Origin: Otatea glauca
Lineage: Eukaryota > Streptophyta > Magnoliopsida > Poales > Poaceae
Direction of reading: 5' to 3'
Assembly (NCBI GenBank): GCA_036346275.1
Contig: CM070722.1
Location: 24,327,336 to 24,391,335, forward strand
DNA length: 64,000 nucleotides
The position numbers were made by a program, and so were the translations under genes. Below, piece after piece: positions 34,179 to 43,964 of the stretch; within the stretch, counting starts at the first letter, position 1, and the number at the start of each line of letters is the position of its first letter. Under the pieces are notes generated by a model. That model had not been told where the DNA came from, made no database searches, and was given only the letters and a program-made list of their open reading frames with translations.

Positions 34179-34203
34179 AAAAAAAAAAAAAAAAAAAAAA
34201 AAA
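34179..34203 (+). repeat. Run of 25 A
   Basis: Uninterrupted A25 between the PBS and gag. It is an untranslated-leader homopolymer, whose length in an assembly is unreliable. Confidence 0.9.
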
Positions 34204-34328
34204 CTTGATTTGCCTCCTTAATTTGAAGCCTTTCGGTTGTGCCCTTTTGTCCACAGGTATTACCTTCTCCCTAGATGATCTTACCACTCGTCTCGCTTTT
34301 CCTCTTACCTATCAAACCCTTGTGCTGC

Positions 34329-35560
34329 ACCTCGGATGGTTGACACTCGTTCGGAGCCGGTCGTGGATCGCCGGTGGATGCAGTGCGGTGCCAACACCAA
34401 CTCAACCCCAATGCACCACCACCACCGGTGTGATGGACTGAACATGGGACATTTTCTAGCGGCTCGGACTCGATTAATGAATACAATGATGCGAACATGA
34501 ACAACATGATGAATCGTGAGAACAGGCTGCGCATTGCTCTAGCCAATCTGTTGAACCAGCAAAACCAAGCTCTGCTTTGCACCTCCTCAAGCTCGTCTCG
34601 GTACCCAAGCTAGCGAATTTATGAGGACTCGTCCGCCAACTTTCTCAATTCTTGAGAACCATTGGGCGCCGATGATTGGATCCGCTCCATTGAGAAGAAG
34701 CTTGAAATTGCCCGTGCACCAATCGTGAGAAGGTTCTCTATGCCGCTCATCATTTGGAGGCACCGGCTCTTTGAATGGTGGGAGAACTCTGATCTTGCCC
34801 ATGATGATCCTCGGACTATCACTTGGCGAGTTTTCCTTGCTTTCGCCACTCTCATATTCACGATGGAAAGGTGGAAATGAAGAAGAATGAATTAGGGAGC
34901 TTAAGCAAGAAGGGATGTCGGTGAGTGAATACCTTAATAAATTCACTCAACTCGCTCGCTACGCTCCAGAGGATGTAGCTACAGATGATGCTCGTCGAGA
35001 AAAAGTTCAGCGTGGACTCAATCCAGGACTAAAGGTGCAAGTCATTGGCAATGACTATGTAGATTTTCAACATCGGTTGATAAAGCTATGCTTATTGAGG
35101 AATCTCGTCGGGAATTGGAAGAATCCCGTAAGAGAAAGATGATGCAGCATGGAGCCCATCGAGTCACCAGCAGAGATCGAACAAATGCTCAACACTGCTC
35201 GCTTCACTCCTCGAATACATTGGGACCCTGCTGACACCTCGCCCACTCCTCCAGGCAATCGCAACCTCGGCAACAAAGACAACCCACCTCGGAGGAGCAA
35301 GTAATCCAGTTGCGAGAGTCACTGTTTCAAGCTGTCATGAACTCGATCATTATGCCAACAATTGCCCTGAAAGCAAGTGTGGCCTTGATCCGTTTTAATT
35401 TGGGATCTCGCCGACCAAGACCCCGCCCGGGAGCGGGGCGTGGAGTGCCCCAAACTCCTAATCAAGCCACGAGGACTCCGCGCTTTCTTTGGAAGAGGCG
35501 CGTGAATCACGTCACCACCGAGGATGCCCGACCGCACGCACGTCATACTAGGTAAGCTCC
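34329..35560 (+). pseudogene. Chromovirus gag, decayed
   Basis: Recognisable pieces in shifting frames: DDWIRSIEKKLEIARAP near 34670, AHDDPRTITW near 34800, QEGMSVSEYLNKFTQLARYA then PEDVATDD and GLNPGLKVQVIGNDYVDFQH (34905-35075). A late His/Cys-containing piece (CHELDHYANNCPES) at 35335 is what is left of a zinc knuckle. No frame covers more than a fifth of gag. Confidence 0.75.
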
Positions 35561-38500
35561 TAGTCAACTCGGCATCGCCATGGTTTTGTTTGATTCGGAG
35601 CTACGCATTCGTTTGTTTCTCGGAGTTTTCTTGCAAATCATCAATTAAAGACAATGCCTCTTAAGATCTGTTTTACTAGTGCAATCTCACGGTTACGATT
35701 TGAGTACGAACCAAGGCTGCCCGAGTTAAGATATTAATTGGAGGGTAGAATTTCTAGCCAACCTTATTGTCCTAGACACCAAGTCCCTAGATGTGATCCT
35801 AGGAATGGATTGGCTCTCCAAGAACCAAGCGATTTTGGATTGTGGGAATAGAGATCACCCTAACCGATCGAGATGGAACCAAGTTAAAAGTTCAAGCCGA
35901 TTGGATCGGTCAGAAGGATTAGAGTTTGTAGTGCCAAAGGAATAAGCTTGGAAGATGTGCGATGCGCCGTGAATTTCTGATGTGTTTCGGATGAGTTGCA
36001 CAGGAATGCCACGGATCGAGATATAGAGTTCTTGATAGAACTAGTGCAGAACACCACCCATTTCCAAGAGACCCTATAGGATGCCGGCTAATGAGTTAGC
36101 CAAGTAAAGAGACAGATTAAAGAGCTGCAAGATCAAGGATTTGTTCGACCAAGTTCTTCGCCATGGGGAGCACCAGTTCTTCTAGTTGAAAAGAAAGATG
36201 GAACTCGAGAGAATGTGTGTAGATTATCGCTCACTCAATGAGGTCACCATCAAAAATAAGTACCCTCTGCCAAGAATCGATGATTTGTTTGACCAACTTC
36301 AAGGAGAGGAGTGTTCTCGAAGATTGATTTAAGATCGAGTTACCACGGTTGAAGATTCGTCAAGAGGATATACCCAAAACAGCTTTTGTTACTCGGTATG
36401 GGCGGTATGAGTATACTGTGATGTCTTTTGGATTGACTAATGCCCCGCCTACTTCATGACCTTGATGAATAAGGTATTCATGGAGTATTTGGATAAGTTT
36501 GTTGTTGTTTTCATTGGCGACATTCGATCTACTCCAAAAGTGAGGAAGAACATGAGGATCACTTGCCAAATCCTACTTGAAGCTAAGAGAGAATCGACTT
36601 TATGCAAAGTTTAGTAAATGTGAGTTACGGATGAAAGAAGTTGCTTTCCTAGGACATGTCATATCGGGAGAAGGAGTCATTTGTTGACCACGGAAAGGTG
36701 CGAGATGTGCTAAGTTGGGAGTCACCCAAGGCGGTACCCCAAATCCAAGTTTTCTTGGAATGGCGGGATATTATCGCGTTTCATAGAAGGGTTTTCTAGA
36801 AAAGCTAGACCGCTCACTCAACTCTTAAAGAAGGAGAAGAAATTTGTTTGGACATCGAGTGTGAGCAAAGTTTTCAAGAATTAAAGAAGTGTTTGACAAG
36901 CGCGCTTATTACGCGGATAATAGGAAGGATTTTGAGATATTACGTGATGCATCCCGACAAGGACTCGGTTGTGTGCTAATGCAAGATAAGAAGGTTGTAG
37001 CGTATGCTTAGCGACAAGCGAGGCCACATGAAGTTAACTATCCTACCCATGATTTGGAATTAGCGGTAGTAGTGCATGCTTTAAAGATTTGGCGTCACTA
37101 TCTCATTGGTAATCGTTGTGAAGTTTATACGATCACAAGAGTTTGAAGTATATTTTACCCAAGTGACCTCAATATGAGACAAAGAAGATGGTTGGAATTG
37201 ATCAAGGACTATGACATTGGGATTCATTATCATCCGAGCAAGGCCAATGTCGTAGCCGATGCTTTGAGTAGAAAGAGCTCTTGCCATACTCGATGATTAA
37301 GGAAAGTCGTGACCCTTTATAAGGAATTTGAAGCTTAGTTTGGAATTGATTCGGGAAGGGTATTTAGCTACCTTGGAAATCGCCCTCGTTGGAAGATCGA
37401 TTCGAGAAGCACGGGTAGATGATCTGACATTAAGGAGATTAAGAGCAATATGAAGAAAGGAAAAGCCTCGGGTTTCTCTGAAGATGAACAAGGTACTATT
37501 TGGTATGAGAAGCGTATTTGCGTGCGGATCGAGAAGAGCTTAAGGAATTGATTCTCAAGGAAGCGCATGAGACTTTATACTCCATTCATCTGGAAGTACC
37601 AAGATGTATCAAGACCTCAAGGAAAGGTATTGGTGGCCTAGTATGAGCGTGAGATTGCGAATATGTTGCACTTTGTGATGTCCGCGGAAGGTCAAGGCGA
37701 GCATCGAGGCCAGCGAGGATTGCTGCGACCATTGAAGATTCAGTGGAAGTGGGAAGAAATTGGTATGGATTTCATTACGGATTTCCTAAAACCCAAGCGA
37801 GTTATGACTCGATCGGGTAATAGTGGATCGATTGACTAAGGTAGCTCACTTCATTCCGATTAAGACTACCTATGCAGGAGATAAATTAGCGAGTTATATA
37901 TGTCAAGGATCGTCGGTCTTCACGGAGTGCCTAAGAAGATAGTGTCGATAGAGGAACCCGTTTACCTCTCGTTTTTGGCGAGTGCACGCACGAAGCCATG
38001 GGAACTCATCTCAGATTGATCGCCTATCACCCTCAAACCGATGGGCGGTGGCGTGTGAATCGATTCTTGAGGATATGTTAAGAGCTTGTGCCTTAACTTA
38101 TGGTGTCAAGTGGGACAAGTGTTTGCCCTACGCCGAGTTTTCGTACAACAATAGTTATCAAGCCAGTCTGCAAATGTCGCCTTTTGAAGCCTTATATGGA
38201 AGGAAGTGCAGAACCCTCTCAAGCTGGAAGGAGTCGGAGAAAGACAATTGTTTGGTCTGCCATCTTGCAAGAAGCCGAAGAGCAAGTTGACTAATTGAGA
38301 CCGCTTGAAGATAGCTCAAAGCGAGACAGAAGAGTTATCACGAGATAATCGTCGCGAGATTTGAGTTTGAGCCCAATGATTATGTTTACCTCAGAGTTAC
38401 CCCTCTCAAAGGAGTTAAGAGATTTCAAGTAAAAGGAAAGCTTGCCCCTAGATATGTGGGACCGTTCAAAATCTTGGAACGAAGAGGCGAGGTTGCCTAC

Positions 38501-38780
38501 AAGTTAGAATTGCCTCGATCTTTTCTTTGGAATCCATGATGTGTTCCATGTATCGCAATTGAAGAAGTACTGCGTGTGCGGAGAGCAGATGTCATTGGAA
38601 GCCATTGATTTGCAAGAGGATCTTACCTACAAGGAGCAACGGTGAAAATTTTGGATATCGCAGGCGTATCACGAGAAGCAAGATCATCCGTTTTGCAAGG
38701 TCGGTGGAGCCATCATTCGAAGAGGAAGCAACTTGGGAGCGAGAAGAGGATCTGAAGTCAGAGTTTCCCACCTATTCCTA
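35561..38780 (+). pseudogene. Chromovirus pol with chromodomain, decayed
   Basis: Protease trace MVLFDS at 35580. RT: SPWGAPVLLVEKKDGT (36160), NEVTIKNKYPLPRIDDLFDQ (36237), TAFVTRYGRYEYTVMSFGL (36375) and FIGD (36510) in place of FIDD or YVDD, so a catalytic Asp reads Gly. RNase H: QARPHEVNYPTHDLELAVVV (37018) and KANVVADALSRKS (37240). Integrase: FEALYGRKC with PYAEFSYNNSYQASLQMSPF (38128). A chromodomain end, RWSHHS then EEEATWEREEDL after a one-base shift, lies near 38705-38755; this group directs integration through histone-tail binding. Dozens of frame breaks. Confidence 0.85.
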
Positions 38781-38810
38781 GCTACCGAGAATCTAGGGTC
38801 GAGATTCCAT

Positions 38811-38822
38811 TTAAGGGAGGTT
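38811..38822 (+). other. Polypurine tract of chromovirus
   Basis: ttaagggaggtt immediately before the 3' LTR start tgtaacat. Confidence 0.8.
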
Positions 38823-41647
38823 TGTAACATCCCAAAATTTGAAGTTTTGGAATGTTTGAATTCAAAATAATCAATTTGCATTCTCTTGAAATAACTCGAC
38901 TTAATTTGAATTTCTAAATAATAAAAGGATTTAATTTGGCTAAACTATTCATCAAACTTAAAATTTCAGTTCTTGTTGGGTTCCTTGTGCTCCAAGGAAT
39001 TTTTACGTATTTTGGGGTTTTTTGAATTTATTTGATATTTATTTGAATTTATTTGATTTTATTCGAATTTGGATTTTTCTTAATTCGGAAAAGGTTTTAT
39101 TTTCAAAAAGCTCTTGGGCGAATCTGTCCGGCCCGTTCCCGATCTGCATCGTCGGCCCGACTCGCCCGACCGCCCGCCTCGCCTCGGCCCATCCGCCAGC
39201 CAGCCGTAGCAGCGCTCGGCGCCGTGCGCGACAGCGTGGACGGATGCGATCGCGCCACGTCGCCATGCGCAAACCCTAACCCGCCGCCGAATCGAGTCCG
39301 GCCGCGACGCCTCGGCGTTCGTGCGCGTCCTTTGCGCGTTCGAGGCTTTAAAAGCCGAGCCGCACACCCCGAGGATTCTTTGTCTCGCGCCGCTTCTTTT
39401 GCCCTCTTTCGCCGTCGCCGCGCCGCCGTTGCCCGTTCTGCGCGCTCTCGCGGAGTTTGCCGCCGTGCGAGCCCTTCGCCGCTTTTTCGTCGCCGCCGGC
39501 GCCTCTCTCGCCGCCGCCGCCCGGTGTCCTTGCCTTGCCGCGTCGTCACCTACCGCTCGCCTTGCCGCGCCGATCCGTTGCCCTTTCGCGCGGGCGTGTC
39601 TTCTCTCGAAGTCCGGTGAGCCGCGCCGCTTCCTCGCCGTCGTTCTCCGTCGAGACCGTGGCCTTCCGATCGCTGCGTGCGCTCCCGATCGCGCCACGTC
39701 TCCTCCGCCGCACCCGGCTCTGGCCGTCCGTCTGGCGGGTCGCTAGATCGCGCGCCGCGTGGGTGCTTACATCGGCCCATTGCGTCTACCGAGCTCGCGT
39801 CGGCTGAGCGTCGGCCGTGCGCGCGGCGCCGACGGTGAACCAACCAGCGCCGTGGACCGAGTTCACCGTGAACCGGTGACGTCGCGTTGCGCAATAAATT
39901 CCTTTTCAATACAAAAATAAATCCGAGAAAATTCGATTTTACGATTTTCTGTATTTTCTCTGAATTTAATCTTTGGAGGCCGTTCTCGCTCATACGAACT
40001 CCGATTGAGGCGATTCAAGTTTCTAAAATTTTCTAAAATCAAGATCTATCTTCCAGAGCCATTTATTTTCAGTTTTGAGCTTGTTTGAGTCTCTGTTTTG
40101 TATTTATTTGGTTTCATCGTTTTCTTTTCGGTGAGACGCTAATTCGAGGAGCAAGCGAAGACTTCAAGACCAAGATTCAGCACTAGATCAGCAAGGCAAG
40201 TCGTAACCTTTGATCATATTGATCCTATGTTTGCAAAGTAATTTATTTTATACACTTGCATGCTATTTACGTATCAATGTTTATTTAATGGGAGTAGATG
40301 TATGCCAGTTGACATTATGCCACCTTGATTCGTTGTATGCCATGTATCCATTGTTAAACCTAGGTTGGGACATTACTAGTTGGACATAATCATAATACCA
40401 ACATTGGGTTATCGTAGCTATGCTTAGACATGCTTACATATCGTTGGGATTCATGTCACATGTTGAATAATGTAAATCTTGACTTAATGAGATATTGAAT
40501 CGTGGCCGTTAGCCTTTGTTGTAAAATTTGTTGTACCATGGCGGGGTTTGCCATTGGTCTTGGTTGAGCAATTGTTTTCCCTCGGGCAAGTGATCGTGCG
40601 ATAAAGGGGTGCTTTCTAGCATGTTGGGATGTGGATGTCTTGCACGAGACAACTTAAGGACTTAATCTTGTGCGCCATTGAACTGGGTCTAATCGTACTA
40701 CCACATATGCGGAATGGGACAGACCTAGCGATTAATTTGTAATGTCTAGTCTTGAGTCACGCCAATGGTGGTGTGGGTTCCGGGATGGACGGGTAGATTC
40801 ACATGGCGCAAGAGGGGGCCTTATGGGCGAAACCTTAGCGGGCAGTACTGAGTTTAGACAATGCATTGTAAAGGCTCTGTCATGATATCTCTGCGACACA
40901 CCAAAGGAAGTGTGTTAGTAACGTTTGCACAAAGAGATGTTCATGTCTTGTGGGTAAAGTTGTACAACCTCTGCAGAGTGTAAAACTATTCGAATAGCGC
41001 GTCATGATCATGGACAAAGCCCGGGAATTTCACACGGGGTATAGAGTGTTTCATAAAATGTGGAATGTGGAATTGTTTGGATGTGAACGGGGAGTTCACT
41101 GTTGTTTTGTTGTCTATCATTGATCTATCAGTTATTTATTTATGTTTTCATAAATATGCTTTCAATCTATTTATTGTATTTCAATTCAAGTTATTGCTTT
41201 CTGCAAATGAAACATATAGCCATCCTTATCAAGCCGTGCATAAATGTATTGCATCAATTCCCTATGGCTTGCTGAGTACCTTTGTACTCACGGCTTTATG
41301 CCCTTGTTGATCAGTTGCTGAAGGAGATAATGAATCTTATGAAGAGGAATTCTATGAAGACTACGTGGATTAGGAAGGCGTTCCCCAGACGATTGCCTGT
41401 GGCATGTCAGAATGGTTCAAGTTATCTTTTCATTGCAATAGTATTTGTTTCTTAAGCCCTTAAGGCACAATGGTGTAAACATTGATCATAAGGTCGTTTG
41501 CTTTATTTAATAATAATTTGCTTCTTCTTAGTTAATTCGTTGTATGGAATGATATTACATCTGTGTTTCCACTGTGTGCACTAGCGTGATCCTGGACTAG
41601 TGCAGTATACACAGAGGGTTTCGGATTTGTAAATCCGGGTCCCGACA
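38823..41647 (+). repeat. 3' LTR of chromovirus
   Basis: TGTAACATCCC..GGGTCCCGACA, 2825 bp, partner of the 5' LTR. Examples of differences: actccagctt in the 5' copy is actcgactt here; gctcgtggcatgtcgaatgg in the 5' copy is gcctgtggcatgtcagaatgg here; ctaggtgatt in the 5' copy is ctagcgatt here. Confidence 0.93.
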
Positions 41648-42337
41648 GCTCATGCACTTGAGTTTGATTGGCTGTTTGCATGGTGCTAGAGATTTGCATG
41701 TGTTGCAAATAGAGAGCTCATGCTTTGGTGTTTTAGCTGGTGATTGGATCATGTGTTGATCATCACAAGGCTAAGCTTAGTTTGGTTGCAAAATGTGTTT
41801 TTGCAAAGTGTTGACTTTTTATTTGCAAATGTGTTTTGCAAATAAGCTGGAAGTTATGAGGTTCGATCCTAGAGCATGTGTTGGCATTTGCAAATGTGTT
41901 TTGCAAAGTGTCGGGATCATGTGTTGATCCTTACATGGCTAAGAGGATTAATCTTATAGGTTCGTGGTTTATTTGAGAATGTGTTTTGCAAATAAGTTGG
42001 AGTTGTTATATGCAAATGTGTTTTGCAAATGAACTTGAGATTATGGGTTTCGATCCTAGAGCATGTGAATAGGGTTTGCAAATGTGTTTCGCAAATTTAC
42101 TTGATCATGTGTTGATCATCACATGGCTAAGAGGATTGATCTCATAAGTTCTTGGTTTATTTGTAAATGTGTTTTGCAAATAAGTTGTGCTTAATGAGAT
42201 TCTTTGGAATATGTGATTAACATGTGCAAATGTATTTTGCATAGTGTTGTGATCATGTGTTGATCCTCACATAGCTCAAAGAATAAATCTTTAATGGTTT
42301 GGAGAAAACTTTTTGTGAAAAACAGTGTTTTCTCCCT

Positions 42338-42610
42338 AAGGCCGGTACTACCGCCCTTGTAAGGCCGGTAGCACCGGAGGTCCGGTGCTACCGTAGTTTG
42401 GCCGGTAGCACCGCAAGGCCGGTGCTACCGTCTCTCTGGTCGGTGTGGAAATTCCAGAGATGGATGTTTTTGGGCGGATTGGCAGTCCGGTGCTACCGCT
42501 CCTCTGGCCGGTGTGAAAATTCCAGAGGAGGTGTTTTTGTGTTCGGCTTGGGTTCGGGCTTGGGTCCCGAGCGGTAGCACCGCTCCCAGTTGGCCGGTGC
42601 TACCGGATTT
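42338..42610 (+). repeat. Cluster of ccggtagcaccgg palindromes
   Basis: About eight short inverted repeats with CCGGT or CGGTA arms and 1-3-nt centres: ccggtactaccg, ccggtagcaccgg, ccggtgctaccg, gcggtagcaccgc. They lie about 130-390 bp upstream of the TATA box. Clustered palindromes in U3 are a known trait of Sirevirus LTRs, though with another core sequence. Confidence 0.75.
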
Positions 42611-42730
42611 CCTGCAACGGCTAGTTTTGTAGCCGTTGGCAAGGAGATCGGTGCTCTGGTCCCAGTTAAGCGGTAGCTGAGGAATCTGGTTTTGTCGAAT
42701 TTCCCCAACAACTAGTTTTGGCTTGGAGGC

Positions 42731-42738
42731 TATAAAAG
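42731..42738 (+). promoter_or_regulatory. TATA box of the 3.46-kb copia LTR
   Basis: TATAAAAG within ggaggctataaaaggagg, about 830 bp before the LTR end. Confidence 0.7.
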
Positions 42739-43568
42739 GAGGCCTTGGGGGGCAAGTGCAGGAGTTGTTGCTGTTGCTAGAGCATTTGGGTGTTTGTAGG
42801 AGTTGAGTGCATGTGTTGCCCTCTTCCATTTGCTTCTTGAGCTAGTGTGAGCCTCTAATTGCATGTGCTGCAATTAGGAAAGGATTGAGAGCATCTTGTG
42901 CATGTGTTGCACTTGAGGAGGATCCTAGTGTATGTGTTGCACTTAGGAGGTCACCGGAGTGCATGTGTTGCACTAGGTGAGGTTCAAGCTAGAAGGCTTG
43001 ACTTGTTACTCTTGGTGTTTGCCGACACCTAGACGGCGTAACGGCGTCGTGCGCGGGAGCTCTCAACGGAGGTTGTGAGAAGCCCCGGCAAAGTTTGTGA
43101 AGGTTGGAGCTCGCCTACCCGGCAGGGAAAAGGAGCTACCACTAGTGGCTTCGAGGTGGGTGCTCAATTCGTGGAGCCGGTCCAATGTGTTTGGGCTAAC
43201 CTCAATGTAGACTAGGGGAGACCGGCAAGTCTCCGAACACCACGGTAAAAAGTATCATGTCTCTTGTGCTTGCATTGTGTTTGTTATTTATGTTCAAGCA
43301 ATTTATATTCATAGAATTAAATTGATTGATTGCATGTCTTTAGAATTGCACATTCTTGTTAGAGATATAATTAGTTAGTGCACATAGTGAGCCTAGTTGT
43401 TTTAGACTTTAATTGTCAAAACCTTAGTTTATCGCTTCCGCATTAATAATTGTTAAGGTTTTGGCATAAGGATAATAGGGGTGAATTGCTTTGTAAAATT
43501 TAGTAGAGATATTTTTAAAAGCCGCCTATTCACCCCCCTCTAGTCGGCATCCTCGACCTTACAGACCC

Positions 43569-43788
43569 AACAATATTTCTACTCGATACTTAGCTACGAC
43601 CAATCTACTCGAATCATTCGACCACAAGTCGGCAGGGCGTTACTCGAGGCAGGGAGAGCCGCTCGTGATAGACACAATTCAAATTGCTTTAGTTTTAAAA
43701 TATAATTCAAATCAAACTCAAACTAGAGCATACAAAGCTCAAATTAGTCAAATACTCATCACAAAACATGGGTAGACCTCCTATGGTC
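43569..43788 (-). repeat. Start of the 3' LTR of the minus-strand Sirevirus
   Basis: On the minus strand, from the right, a purine tract (ctcatcaagggggag) is followed by TGAAAGACCATAGGAGGTC. The nearby solo LTR begins TGAAAGACCATGTGGATGTC and stays similar for about 130 bp (gtgatgagta, gagtttgatttgaatt, aagcaatttg), so this is an LTR of the same family in opposite orientation. It is cut by the 3.46-kb solo LTR; its continuation should be left of 29402. Confidence 0.65.
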
Positions 43789-43964
43789 TTTCATTCTCCC
43801 CCTTGATGAGTACATTGACAAACAACACAAAAGGCATAAATTTGAATTTGAGAGAGAGAAGTGAGCAATTTTAATGCAAAGCCAAACTTGGTCCAGAGAA
43901 AAAGAAAATAAGATCATGACCAAGTTGGCAAAAGCGATTTTAGAGCAAGCAAATAGAAAGAACA

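Larger units (their letters stand above)
30949..41647 (+). mobile_element. Ty3/gypsy chromovirus (Tekay-like), two LTRs, decayed coding region
   Basis: Two LTRs (30949-33753 and 38823-41647), a PBS, a PPT and a perfect 5-bp target duplication GCTCA (30944-30948 and 41648-41652) define a complete 10.7-kb insertion within the copia LTR. Internal order is gag, protease, RT, RNase H, integrase, chromodomain, placing it among chromoviruses, most like Tekay/Del. The LTRs are nearly identical in long blocks, so the insertion is young, yet the coding region is full of one- and two-base indels, many at CAG/CTG sites. Confidence 0.93.
41692..42974 (+). repeat. Hairpin cluster with TGTGT loop, part 2
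   Basis: Continuation of the 30.1-30.9 kb cluster across the gypsy insertion. Perfect arms around TGTGT include ATTTGCA (41692), GATCA (41747), TTGCAAAA (41786), TTATTTGCAAA with TTTGCAAATAA (41819, 11 bp), TTTGCAAA (41887), GGATCA (41914), TGATCA (42102), GATCA (42251), GTGCA (42898) and AGTGCA (42958). CTAATTGCA with TGCAATTAG (42855, 9 bp) has loop TGTGC. Wobble or one-mismatch members occur near 41975, 42075, 42160 and 42927. Three or four lie downstream of the TATA box, in the transcribed part of the LTR. Confidence 0.88.
29403..43563 (+). mobile_element. 3.46-kb copia (Sirevirus-like) solo LTR, split by a gypsy element
   Basis: The ends are inverted: TGTAAG at 29403 and CTTACA at 43563. 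A perfect 5-bp target duplication GACCC lies at 29398-29402 and 43564-43568. Removing the nested gypsy element leaves about 3457 bp without any protein domain. The 3' end ctattcacccccctctagtc is typical of Sirevirus LTRs, and a TATA box lies at 42731. With no internal region between matching duplications, this is a solo LTR left by recombination. It carries the hairpin clusters listed separately. Confidence 0.85.

Noticed and set aside
34179..34203. A25 run as the tail of a retroposed transcript
   Set aside because: It sits in the leader between the primer site and gag with no target duplication or 5' partner.
30086..42974. CRISPR-like or simple tandem array explanation for the TGTGT hairpins
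   Set aside because: Spacing is irregular, no unit repeats as a whole, and the arms differ while staying complementary; the context is a plant LTR.
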